Source: Spirochaetia bacterium (lineage in GTDB: Bacteria > Spirochaetota > Spirochaetia > PWKH01). Taken from it: 5,795 nucleotides of DNA. The notes beneath the pieces were generated by a model. The model searched no databases. It saw only the letters and a program-made list of their open reading frames with translations, and was not told where the DNA came from. The position numbers were made by a program, and so were the translations under genes. The DNA lies in NCBI GenBank assembly GCA_021736545.1, contig JAIPFS010000102.1, forward strand, positions 1 to 5,795, read 5' to 3'. Shown piece by piece: positions 1 to 5,795 of this stretch; position 1 is the stretch's first letter; each line of letters opens with the position of its first letter.

Positions 1-571
1 AAACCAGACCATCCGCCGGCAGCCTGTCAATTAAAGGCCTGATGGCAAAAATAATAATCCATCCCATTAAAACGTACATAATCGTTGAAATAATTTTAAA
101 GCGCCCGATGAAGAACAGTTTCAGGATGATGCCCGTTACGGCAATTATCCAGCTGACAGCAAAAATAACCCAACCTACGCTTCCCTGCAGCGTAACTAAT
201 GTAAAAGGCGTGTAGGTTCCGGCAATAAGGACGTAAATGGCCGCATGATCGAATATTTTCAGGCGGCTGCGGACTTGCGGGGTTTTGGAAGTGTGATACA
301 AAGTGGAAGCTGCATAAAGAGTCAGCAGACTGATTCCGAATATAGCAAAACTGACCAACTTCAGCGGATTCCCGGAACCGGCGGCTTTGACGATAAGCAG
401 AACCAGTGCAGCAATACTTGCCAGAAAGCCGATGCCATGTGAAATGCTGTTTATTCCTTCTTCTAATGGGCTGTAGCTGGACCCTGAAAGCCTGGAATTG
501 CTATTATTAGTAGAATTAGTGTTTTTCATATATGGTGGACTGGTATTTGATGCTGATGGTTCCGTGCTCAT
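1..571 (-). CDS. trhA: TrhA / hemolysin III (PAQR-type) membrane protein, 3' end outside window
   Basis: The first 190 residues of a multi-pass inner-membrane protein are visible; the reading frame runs off the left edge. Family hallmarks are present: an E-E-x-x-N-x-x-x-H-G motif (E37, E38, N41, H45), S-T-L-Y-H (S89, H93) and F-D-H-A-A-I-Y followed by A-G-T-Y-T-P-F (D108, residues 107-123). In this superfamily the Ser/His/Asp residues, together with a C-terminal HxxxH pair that would lie beyond the edge, form a metal site. About five membrane segments are visible (near 46-62, 72-92, 110-128, 131-151, 158-178) of the expected seven. Members are called hemolysin III from early Bacillus work, but many act in membrane homeostasis, so haemolysis should not be assumed. 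The start is fixed by an AGGGGG ribosome-binding site (578-583) 6 nt upstream of the ATG. The first 36 residues are unusual: polar, rich in Asn, Ser and Thr. The family usually begins close to the E-E-x-x-N motif. The gene lies 105 bp after pstB and has its own candidate promoter. Confidence 0.88.
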   Translation of the reverse strand, partial: MSTEPSASNTSPPYMKNTNSTNNSNSRLSGSSYSPLEEGINSISHGIGFLASIAALVLLIVKAAGSGNPLKLVSFAIFGISLLTLYAASTLYHTSKTPQVRSRLKIFDHAAIYVLIAGTYTPFTLVTLQGSVGWVIFAVSWIIAVTGIILKLFFIGRFKIISTIMYVLMGWIIIFAIRPLIDRLPADGLV

Positions 572-590
572 GATGTTCCCCCTATCTGCA

Positions 591-619
591 GGTATATGAC
601 CATGAGCCCGGAGAGTCAA
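591..619 (-). promoter_or_regulatory. Candidate sigma-70-type promoter of the trhA-like gene
   Basis: On the minus strand, TTGACT (614-619, 5 of 6 to the -35 consensus) is followed after exactly 17 bp by TATACC (591-596, 4 of 6 to the -10 consensus). The predicted start near 584 gives a very short leader of about 13 nt carrying the AGGGGG ribosome-binding site. I see no convincing terminator between the pstB stop and this site, so read-through from the pst operon is also possible. This is a pattern match only. Confidence 0.5.
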
Positions 620-676
620 CAGCCGAATCACGTATTTCCCCAAATCCACAAGAATTCATTGAACTCTCAAGAAACA

Positions 677-1618
677 TCAACCGAACTTGCCCGAAATATA
701 CTCCTCAGTTTTCTTATGTTTGGGATTGAGAAAAATCGTTTCGGTTTCGCCGAATTCCTGAAGGAATCCCGTCCGTTTTTCATCAACCATGAAAAAAGAT
801 GTATAATCGGAAACACGTGAAGCCTGACCCATGTTATGGGTAACGATGATGATGGTGTAGTTGTTCCGCAGTTCAGCTATCAGATCCTCAATTTTACCCG
901 TTGCAATCGGATCCAAGGCAGACGCTGGCTCATCCATCAGAATAACCTTCGGCTGCACAGCAATTGCCCTGGCGATGCATAAGCGCTGCTGCTGCCCTCC
1001 CGAAAGGCGAAGGGCATTCTCTTTCAGTTTATCCTTCACCTCGTCCCAAAGTGCCGCTGCCTTCAGACTCTCCTCCACCAGCTGCTCATAATTTCCCTTG
1101 AATCCGTTAATCCTGGCCCCCCAGGCGATGTTTTCATAAATGCTCTTCGGAAACGGGTTCGGCTTTTGGAACACCATACCGATATTCCTTCGTATCAGCA
1201 CGGGGTCAACCTTGTCATCATACAGTTCATGCCCATTGAACAGCACTTTCCCTTCAATTCTAGCACCGGGAATCATATCATTCATCCGGTTAATGCTTCT
1301 AAGGACAGTACTTTTACCGCAGCCGGAGGGGCCGATAAACGCAGTGACCGCTTTTTCTTCAATTGACATATAGGTATGCTTCACCGCTTGGAAATCACCA
1401 TAAAAGATGTTCACATCCTTGAGTTCGATGATGGACTTACCCTTAATCGTCGCACCTGAATCAACTGAAGTGCCTGAAACACCAGATACGCCAGGAACTC
1501 CTAAAGCTTCAGATGCGCTTGTGTTACCTGATGCAGCTGCCGAGGGTTCAGCGGTTCTTTTAGACTGCACAGCTTGTTCAGCTCTTTTTTCATGTATTTC
1601 GTTCATTGCTAACCTCAT
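677..1618 (-). CDS. pstB: Phosphate ABC transporter ATP-binding protein PstB
   Basis: This is the cytoplasmic ATPase that powers phosphate import through PstC/PstA. All nucleotide-binding motifs are intact: Walker [10 protein letters not shown] (96-104), Q-loop Q151, signature L-S-G-G-Q-Q-Q-R (205-212), Walker B V-I-L-M-D-E (225-230, catalytic E230), D-loop S-A-L-D (233-236) and switch H261. The run [10 protein letters not shown] and the T-H-N-M-x-Q-A-x-R-V-S-D stretch are specific to PstB among ABC ATPases. The conserved fold starts near residue 63. Residues 1-62 are an extra low-complexity Ala/Ser/Gly segment, making the protein 313 aa against the usual 250-280. The ATG at 1618 overlaps the pstA stop (ATGA), suggesting translational coupling. 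A second in-frame ATG at 1606 has a better-placed GAGG 6 nt upstream and may be the true start. No ATG lies between there and residue 84, so the extension is real either way. phoU does not follow. Confidence 0.97.
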   Translation of the reverse strand: MRLAMNEIHEKRAEQAVQSKRTAEPSAAASGNTSASEALGVPGVSGVSGTSVDSGATIKGKSIIELKDVNIFYGDFQAVKHTYMSIEEKAVTAFIGPSGCGKSTVLRSINRMNDMIPGARIEGKVLFNGHELYDDKVDPVLIRRNIGMVFQKPNPFPKSIYENIAWGARINGFKGNYEQLVEESLKAAALWDEVKDKLKENALRLSGGQQQRLCIARAIAVQPKVILMDEPASALDPIATGKIEDLIAELRNNYTIIIVTHNMGQASRVSDYTSFFMVDEKRTGFLQEFGETETIFLNPKHKKTEEYISGKFG

Positions 1619-2877
1619 TTTTCAAGCCTTTTTTTCTTAGTTACCCGGTTCCTCAGGTAAATAGCAGTGCTGTTCATTAACATCAGCAGAATCAGCAGAG
1701 AGATAATTGCCGCTGCAGCAATATTCCGATATGCTCCTTGTGGTCTGGCGGACCACTGATAAATCTGTATCGGCAGGGTGGTGAATTTTGAGAAAATACT
1801 TGAGGGATCAACGGCAATAAAGGTTGATGCCCCGATAACCACCAGCGGTGCAGTCTCTCCCAGAGCCCGGGAGAGAGCAAGGATCGTTCCCGTAAGAATT
1901 CTATCTATACTTACCGGCAGAATCTGATGCCATACGGTCTGCCACTTTGTAGCTCCAATCCCGTAACTGGACATGCGAAGCGTGTCGGGAACTGCCTTCA
2001 AAGCTTCCTGGGTATTGATGATGATAATCGGCAGGATCAGCAGTCCCAGGGTGAGTCCTCCGGATACTATGGTTCTCCCGTTCAGAGTGCCTCCTGCCTG
2101 GCCGATGAAATATGACCCGCTGGTTATCGGTTCCAAGAAGCGAACAAATACAGCAAGTCCAAGCAGCCCGTAAATGATGGATGGAACAGCTGAGAGATTA
2201 AAAATATTCAGCTGCAGATATCGATTCAGTCTATTGGGTTTTGCGTATTCCTGAAGATAGATTGCTGCCCCGACTCCGATGGGAAAGGCAAAGAGAAACG
2301 TAATCAGAATAATCCAAAGGGAGCCGAGCACAGCTGTCCGTATGCCTGCTTTCCGTGGATCACTGGACTGTTCTGAGATAATAAATTCAGGGGTGATCCA
2401 TGATTTGAAGATGAGATAGGATCCTTCATTTTTCTGCACAAACTGCTCAATTTCGGCTTTCTTAAAAAGCGATTCAGTGAGGTTCCATGTTTTCAGAATC
2501 TTGGGTTTAATTATGTATTCCTCAATTACCCCCCGCAGGTCCTTATCGGATCTCAGGACGATAGGTTCATCATATTCGATACGCCGGAGAATTCCTGAAG
2601 AGAGATAATTTTTTGCACTTTTTTCCAATTCCTCCCTGGTGAACTCCTCTATTGATGTCTTACCAGGAACGAGTTCTTCGGGATTCATATTGTTTCTCAG
2701 GGCTGCATAGCCGAACACCGAGGTAATGATTGAGGCAATGAGCAGAACAAGAAATATTATCGCCAGGAACGTGCCCAGTAAGAACAGCACCTTCCAGATA
2801 ATTCCCCGTCGTTTCCGCTTGTCAATAAGCAGCTCTGCTTCTTCAGTATTGCCGAATTCGCTGAAAAATCTATCCAT
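1615..2877 (-). CDS. pstA: Phosphate ABC transporter permease PstA with large N-terminal insert
   Basis: This is one of the two inner-membrane channel subunits for phosphate. The permease core covers about residues 180-410. It has membrane segments near 181-208, 222-246, 269-290, 327-349 and 386-408, the ABC-docking EAA loop (291-321, with E291, A292 and G308) and the S-R-A-L-G-E-T motif (336-342) shared by PstA and PstC. Before it lies a cytoplasmic tail (1-26), a first membrane segment (27-55) and about 125 hydrophilic residues (56-180) that would face outwards. A typical PstA is about 280-300 aa; this one is 420. The architecture resembles PstA proteins carrying an N-terminal DUF3333-type domain, but membership in that family is untested. 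The ATG follows AAGGGAG with 9 nt spacing. The gene starts 18 bp after pstC and its last bases overlap the pstB start. It forms the channel with PstC and binds PstB. Confidence 0.96.
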   Translation of the reverse strand: MDRFFSEFGNTEEAELLIDKRKRRGIIWKVLFLLGTFLAIIFLVLLIASIITSVFGYAALRNNMNPEELVPGKTSIEEFTREELEKSAKNYLSSGILRRIEYDEPIVLRSDKDLRGVIEEYIIKPKILKTWNLTESLFKKAEIEQFVQKNEGSYLIFKSWITPEFIISEQSSDPRKAGIRTAVLGSLWIILITFLFAFPIGVGAAIYLQEYAKPNRLNRYLQLNIFNLSAVPSIIYGLLGLAVFVRFLEPITSGSYFIGQAGGTLNGRTIVSGGLTLGLLILPIIIINTQEALKAVPDTLRMSSYGIGATKWQTVWHQILPVSIDRILTGTILALSRALGETAPLVVIGASTFIAVDPSSIFSKFTTLPIQIYQWSARPQGAYRNIAAAAIISLLILLMLMNSTAIYLRNRVTKKKRLEK

Positions 2878-2895
2878 TATTCTATACTCCCTTAT

Positions 2896-3813
2896 CTACT
2901 CGTATTCCTGGTGGAATTTTTCTGCAATTTTTCGGGAAATGAGATTCAACGTGAATGTAATGATGAAAAGTATCAGTCCTAGGGCAAAAATACTGTTGTA
3001 ATCCACTGAGTTGTAGCTCACATCCCCTCCTGAAATCCGTACAATATACCCGGTGATTGTCTCCGCTGCTCGGAATGGATTAAACGTGAATTTCGGACCG
3101 GCGCCTGCAGCAAGGGCAACAATCATCGTCTCTCCAATTGCTCTGGACAAAGCCAACAGGAAGGTGGCTGATAGCCCTGATATCGCTGCCGGTATGATCA
3201 CCTGGAAAATTGTCTCATGTTTTGTTCCACCCAATCCGTATGCCGCCAGACGCAGCTCCTTCGGAACCGCAGATATTGCATCTTCAGCCATGGTTGCAAT
3301 CATGGGTAGTATCAGGATCCCAATGACCAACCCTGCTGAGGCGGTATTATATATTTCCACGGTATTCTGCCCGAATATTCCGCGCAGCATGGGAGTCATA
3401 AATGTTAAGGCAAAATACCCATAAACGATGGTAGGAATACCAGCCAGCACTTCAAGGACTGGTTTCAGCAAGCTTCGTGTCCGCTCATCTGCATATTCAC
3501 TTAAGTAAATTGCCACGAAGAGCCCTACCGGTATCGCTAAAGCCATGGCTATCAGGCTCGTCATGATTGTGGAGTTGAGCAGGGGAAGGAAACCGAATGA
3601 TCCTATCATGGGCTGCCATTTTGTACCTGTAAAAAATTCCCAAAAGTGCACTTCCGGATCACTGAAAAAGAGAAATGATTCGCGTATCAATATGACAGCT
3701 ATTCCCACTGTTACAATAATGGAGAGAAAAGCACAGGCAAACAGAATTGATTCGATGATTCTCTCACCCGGCCGTACTTTTCTGCCGAAAGGATGTTTAT
3801 GTATATCCACCAT
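2896..3813 (-). CDS. pstC: Phosphate ABC transporter permease PstC
   Basis: This is the second channel subunit of the phosphate importer, 305 aa, normal for the family. Six hydrophobic segments are visible (about 22-44, 75-104, 118-140, 158-176, 206-236, 274-293). The stretch W-E-F-F-T-G-T-K-W-Q-P (58-68) in the first external loop is characteristic of PstC. The EAA loop (177-208) includes E177, A179 and G194, and S-R-A-I-G-E-T (223-229) follows it. The chosen start is the ATG at 3813, which has AAGGA (3821-3825) 7 nt upstream. A longer in-frame reading from a TTG at 3867 adds 18 residues, but it has no ribosome-binding site and would run through the inverted repeat, so I reject it. pstC lies 270 bp after pstS, an unusually wide gap within an operon, and is followed closely by pstA. 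Confidence 0.96.
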   Translation of the reverse strand: MVDIHKHPFGRKVRPGERIIESILFACAFLSIIVTVGIAVILIRESFLFFSDPEVHFWEFFTGTKWQPMIGSFGFLPLLNSTIMTSLIAMALAIPVGLFVAIYLSEYADERTRSLLKPVLEVLAGIPTIVYGYFALTFMTPMLRGIFGQNTVEIYNTASAGLVIGILILPMIATMAEDAISAVPKELRLAAYGLGGTKHETIFQVIIPAAISGLSATFLLALSRAIGETMIVALAAGAGPKFTFNPFRAAETITGYIVRISGGDVSYNSVDYNSIFALGLILFIITFTLNLISRKIAEKFHQEYE

Positions 3814-3830
3814 GTGTGTTTCCTTAATGG

Positions 3831-3989
3831 TGGCAAAAAAATTAGTGTTAAAGTAGTCAGTGAACAAATAAGCATGAATTGTCCTTTTGACCCTGGGTTT
3901 AAATCGGTACAGCGCTGTTCCAGATAAAATAATTACCCAAAAACAACAGCTTTGAAAAAAAATTCAGTCCATCACTAATTTTTTTGCCA
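3831..3989. repeat. Perfect 17-bp inverted repeat bracketing the pstC leader
   Basis: TGGCAAAAAAATTAGTG at 3831-3847 recurs as its exact reverse complement at 3973-3989, with 125 bp between the arms. Pairing stops at both ends (3830/3990 and 3848/3972 do not match). In the operon transcript the downstream arm ends 5 nt before the AAGGA ribosome-binding site of pstC, so a folded leader could affect pstC translation. Alternatively the 159-bp unit could be a small non-autonomous mobile element with 17-bp terminal repeats, but I see no flanking target-site duplication (left flank ends in TAATGG, right begins GTATTT). The repeat itself is certain; its role is not known. Confidence 0.85.
3906..3921. 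repeat. Palindrome centred on ACAGCGCTGT
   Basis: A perfect 10-bp palindrome, ACAGCGCTGT (3909-3918), is extended by GG and CC at the outer ends after one mismatched pair. It sits in the middle of the loop of the 17-bp inverted repeat. It could be a protein-binding site or a small RNA hairpin. No regulator can be named from the sequence. Confidence 0.45.
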
Positions 3990-4006
3990 GTATTTATAAC
4001 GTACGT

Positions 4007-4041
4007 TCAGGGAAGATGAGTGATAACTCATTCCTCCCTGA
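4007..4041 (-). promoter_or_regulatory. Stable hairpin in the pstS-pstC gap
   Basis: In the transcript, TCAGGGA-GG-A-ATGAGT, a TATC loop, then ACTCAT-CT-TCCCTGA forms a 15-bp stem with one bulged A and one G-U pair. It begins 43 nt after the pstS stop. No run of U follows (the next bases are GAACGTACG), so it is not a classical Rho-independent terminator. Similar hairpins after binding-protein genes in ABC operons protect the upstream message from 3' exonucleases, raising binding protein relative to permease. That role is inferred here. Confidence 0.7.
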
Positions 4042-4083
4042 TGTGTACTTGTTTAAGCTAAACCTTTTCTTTCTTTTCGTGTT

Positions 4084-5082
4084 TTAATACATGCCTTCCA
4101 TTGCATCCAGCCAGCTCTGTCTGCCAGTATCAAGATCTGCTTCGCCTGCTGGGAAATAACCGACATCTACAACTTCTTCATTCACATAAGAAAGGTAGAA
4201 ATTAATAAATGCAGCAACATGAGGTTTATTCCGCATGATCTCTTTATCTGAGTAGATAAACAATGGTCGTGCAAGGGGATACGAGTTGTTGTCAACATTT
4301 GCTCTGTTTGCTTCAATACCATCGATGCTCAGGATATTCAGGCTTTCTTCGTTTTCAGCATAGTATGCGTATCCGAAAAATCCAACTGCATAGGGGCTTC
4401 CTTCGATTCCCTGTACAAGGATGTTGTCATCTTCACTCAACTGAAGGTTGGAAGCGGAAAGAGCAGGTTCTGCATCTTTATCAAAAACTTCTTCAACGAA
4501 AAAGTCGAATGTACCACTGTCTGTCCCAGGGATAAAACGAAGGATGGGTTCATCAGGCCAACTTGCATTAACATCAGACCAAGTTTCCGCTGATGAGAAG
4601 ATCATAGCCAGTTCTTCCATGGAAGCATTTTTCAGAAAAGTGTTTTCCTTACTGACGGTAACTGCAAGAGCATCAGTTCCAACCCTGAATTCAATTGGGT
4701 TTCTACCGATTTCCTTTGCATTGTCAATTTCTTTTTGCTTTATTGGGCGGGATGCATTGGAGATATCAGTCTCGCCGGCTACAGTAAAGCGTTCAAACCC
4801 TGCGCCTGATCCGATACTGTCGATGGTGATGTTTCCGCTATACCCTTCATCCTTGAATCGTTCAGCCATCCGTTCAGAGAGCGGATATACTGTAGAACTA
4901 CCAGCAGTTATGATATTTCCTTTTACTTCAAGGGGATTGACCATGGGAAGGCCGTGGATTTCTCCGTCTTCAATCCATGCAAGTCCGTCATCTGCAGCCG
5001 GTGCAGGTTCCTGTCCACCTTGTGCAAAAACCGGAACTGCTAAAACAACTAAAAAAAGTACGATTGCCAATTTTTTCATCAT
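4084..5082 (-). CDS. pstS: Periplasmic phosphate-binding protein PstS
   Basis: This is the extracytoplasmic receptor that binds inorganic phosphate and delivers it to PstC/PstA, 332 aa. A signal peptide is clear: M-M-K-K, a hydrophobic core (5-16) and a likely signal peptidase I site after V-F-A (A20), with Q21 next. There is no lipobox Cys, so the protein should be soluble in a periplasm rather than lipid-anchored. Phosphate-contact regions of the PstS-like family are recognisable: A-G-S-S-T-V-Y-P (60-67), S-I-G-S-G-A-G-F-E-R-F (89-99), D-I-S-N-A-S-R-P-I (106-114) and P-G-T-D-S-G-T-F-D-F-F (185-195). Residues 22-50 form an acidic, Ala/Pro-rich linker before the binding domain. AGAGGAG lies just upstream. 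Its spacing is 3 nt to the first ATG (5082) and 6 nt to the adjacent second ATG (5079), so the protein may start one residue later. It is first in the operon, with a candidate promoter upstream. Confidence 0.95.
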   Translation of the reverse strand: MMKKLAIVLFLVVLAVPVFAQGGQEPAPAADDGLAWIEDGEIHGLPMVNPLEVKGNIITAGSSTVYPLSERMAERFKDEGYSGNITIDSIGSGAGFERFTVAGETDISNASRPIKQKEIDNAKEIGRNPIEFRVGTDALAVTVSKENTFLKNASMEELAMIFSSAETWSDVNASWPDEPILRFIPGTDSGTFDFFVEEVFDKDAEPALSASNLQLSEDDNILVQGIEGSPYAVGFFGYAYYAENEESLNILSIDGIEANRANVDNNSYPLARPLFIYSDKEIMRNKPHVAAFINFYLSYVNEEVVDVGYFPAGEADLDTGRQSWLDAMEGMY

Positions 5083-5125
5083 GTTCTCCTCTATAATTTC
5101 TTTTGAAATTTTTTGATGTCTGCAA

Positions 5126-5155
5126 TGTATAGAGGGAAAGTTAGATAATTGTTAA
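5126..5155 (-). promoter_or_regulatory. pstS: Candidate promoter of the pst operon
   Basis: On the minus strand TTAACA (5150-5155) and TATACA (5126-5131) are separated by 18 bp, giving a predicted start near 5119 and a leader of about 37 nt. The leader holds a small AATTTC-AAAA-GAAATT hairpin (5095-5110) just before the ribosome-binding site. A perfect 10-bp palindrome, TAAATATTTA (5163-5172), lies 7 bp upstream of the -35 box. TTAACA followed 5 bp later by CTAACT loosely resembles the TTAACA tandem of Gram-positive PhoP boxes. No E. coli-type CTGTCAT box is visible. Phosphate control is therefore likely from the operon's role but not shown. Confidence 0.5.
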
Positions 5156-5511
5156 AGGATGATAAATATTTAATTATTTTCACCGTGGCTCAAAAATTAA
5201 TGATCAATTTGCGGATTAAATTCAAAAAACTCTATATTACAAAGTATTCGAGGTTTATATGTACTGTATTTTCTCTGATATATCGCCAAGTTCCTACCTT
5301 AAAGCAAATGAAAGAACTCCAAATATTCTTTCGCCCACATTTTCCCCACGCTCCGGACCCACCACACCCTGCAGCCGTCAAGATCCCGAGATGCTCTCAT
5401 GTACCGAACAGCCCTGATGCAGCGACCCCTTCGCCACCTCTTCAGCTTCAGCTCTCACACCGGCAATCAGCTCTCCCGCCAGCATGAAGCGCTCTCAAGC
5501 CGGGAACCAGC

Positions 5512-5542
5512 AAAAAAGCCCTATAACAGCCCCCAAGCTCTT
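5512..5542 (-). terminator. Weak terminator-like hairpin after the right-hand gene
   Basis: Twelve nt past the stop at 5554 the minus-strand transcript reads AAGAGCTT, a loop of about 13 nt, then GGGCTTTT ending in a run of six U. The stem is about 8 bp but includes several G-U pairs, so it is weak. The position and U run fit a Rho-independent terminator; the stem stability is doubtful. Confidence 0.35.
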
Positions 5543-5553
5543 ATATGCAGCGC

Positions 5554-5795
5554 TCAAGCCGCCATGAACTGCGGATTGTAGGGATTCCCAGTACCCTCAG
5601 GGGTCTCAAACTCCCGCAGCCAGACCCGCCTCTGCGTCTCAGAGAGGTTCTGCTGCTCCCGTGAGAACCAGGCCCGCCGCGTAAAGAGCCCCTTCTCCGT
5701 CTTCCTGATCAGCTCCGGATCAATCCCCGCCTTGATCGCATGGGTGATGTACCGCTCATCCGTACGGTCGTTGATCAGAAAGGGCTTGCGGAAGT
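5554..5795 (-). CDS. C-terminal part of an unrecognised protein
   Basis: An open frame enters from the right edge and gives 79 residues before a TGA at 5554-5556; the N-terminus is outside the window. The segment is charged and soluble-looking, rich in Arg, Glu, Gln and Thr, with no membrane segment. Notable runs are F-R-K-P-F-L-I-N-D-R-T-D-E-R-Y, R-R-A-W-F-S-R-E-Q-Q and a tail ending N-P-Y-N-P-Q-F-M-A-A. Codons strongly favour G or C in third position (CGG, GAG, CAG, CTG), which supports real coding and contrasts with the mixed codon use of the pst genes. I do not recognise the family. It is on the same strand as the pst genes but about 470 bp upstream with a terminator-like hairpin between, so it is probably a separate transcription unit. 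Confidence 0.6.
   Translation of the reverse strand, partial: FRKPFLINDRTDERYITHAIKAGIDPELIRKTEKGLFTRRAWFSREQQNLSETQRRVWLREFETPEGTGNPYNPQFMAA

Larger units (their letters stand above)
5083..5553. other. Gene-free region upstream of pstS
   Basis: I find no supported gene in these 471 bases. The part next to pstS, to about 5335, is AT-rich and holds the candidate promoter. From about 5336 to 5553 the DNA is GC-rich, like the gene at the right edge, and contains short repeated motifs: GCTCTC on the plus strand at 5393, 5451, 5470 and 5491, and a near-copy of the end of the right-hand gene at 5489-5502. A 35-codon minus-strand frame begins at an ATG near 5485 but lacks a ribosome-binding site. 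The plus-strand open frame from a TTG at 5149 crosses the composition boundary and looks spurious. Confidence 0.6.

Noticed and set aside
620..676. A terminator after pstB
   Set aside because: Only tiny stems such as TTGA-GAGT-TCAA are present, with no GC-rich stem or T-run.
3053..3424. A 123-codon plus-strand open frame inside pstC
   Set aside because: It is a reverse-strand shadow of the conserved permease core, with no family resemblance.
3814..3867. An 18-residue N-terminal extension of PstC from a TTG codon
   Set aside because: There is no ribosome-binding site at the TTG, whereas the internal ATG at 3813 has AAGGA at 7 nt.
3998..4007. The palindrome AACGTACGTT next to the hairpin
   Set aside because: Ten bases of simple symmetry with no partner site or known regulator; it may be chance.
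3982..4032. A very short leader peptide starting at the ATG inside the 4007-4041 hairpin, preceded by GGGAGGA
   Set aside because: The purine-rich stretch is only 1-2 nt from the ATG and both are buried in the stem, so initiation is unlikely.
4448..5116. A 222-codon plus-strand open frame antisense to pstS
   Set aside because: It lies almost entirely opposite a confidently identified PstS, has a Ser/Pro-rich composition typical of a reverse-strand shadow, and no recognisable domain.
5149..5487. A 112-codon plus-strand open frame upstream of pstS
   Set aside because: It starts at a TTG without a ribosome-binding site. Its composition changes from Lys/Ile-rich to Pro/His-rich where the DNA composition changes, which indicates chance openness.
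5380..5487. A 35-codon minus-strand frame in the GC-rich non-coding part
   Set aside because: It has no ribosome-binding site, an in-frame stop just before the ATG, and no recognisable features.

Overview
The window holds a complete high-affinity phosphate uptake operon, pstS-pstC-pstA-pstB, read entirely on the minus strand. It lies between two genes cut by the window edges: the C-terminal 79 residues of an unrecognised protein (right edge) and the first 190 residues of a TrhA/hemolysin III-type membrane protein (left edge). The organism is probably a diderm bacterium, possibly a spirochaete. This is an inference from the PstS leader, which ends in a Phe-Ala-Gln-Gly-Gly-Gln type junction common in spirochaetal binding proteins, and from the lipid-anchor-free PstS. 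No rRNA or other strong taxonomic marker is present.

Layout, from right to left in the direction of transcription. Bases 5795-5554 carry the 3' end of a GC-rich unknown gene, followed by a weak terminator-like hairpin. Bases 5553-5083 are non-coding; composition changes abruptly near 5335 from GC-rich to AT-rich, and a likely pstS promoter sits at 5155-5126. PstS (secreted phosphate-binding protein) follows. Next is a 270-bp gap with a strong hairpin just after pstS and a perfect 17-bp inverted repeat whose second arm ends 5 nt before the pstC ribosome-binding site. PstC, PstA and PstB then follow almost without gaps (18 bp between pstC and pstA, a 4-bp ATGA overlap between pstA and pstB). 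A separate promoter-like sequence sits between pstB and the trhA-like gene.

PstS captures inorganic phosphate outside the inner membrane, the PstC/PstA heterodimer forms the channel, and PstB hydrolyses ATP to drive import. The hairpin and gap after pstS would fit the usual need for more binding protein than permease. phoU, which often follows pstB, is not next to it here.

The oddities are a roughly 120-residue extracytoplasmic insert near the N-terminus of PstA, a roughly 60-residue low-complexity N-terminal extension on PstB containing a small 9-nt tandem repeat, and the structured pstS-pstC gap with its long-range inverted repeat and a possible short leader ORF. I do not see a clearly new multi-gene system; the pstS-pstC gap is the most unusual part.
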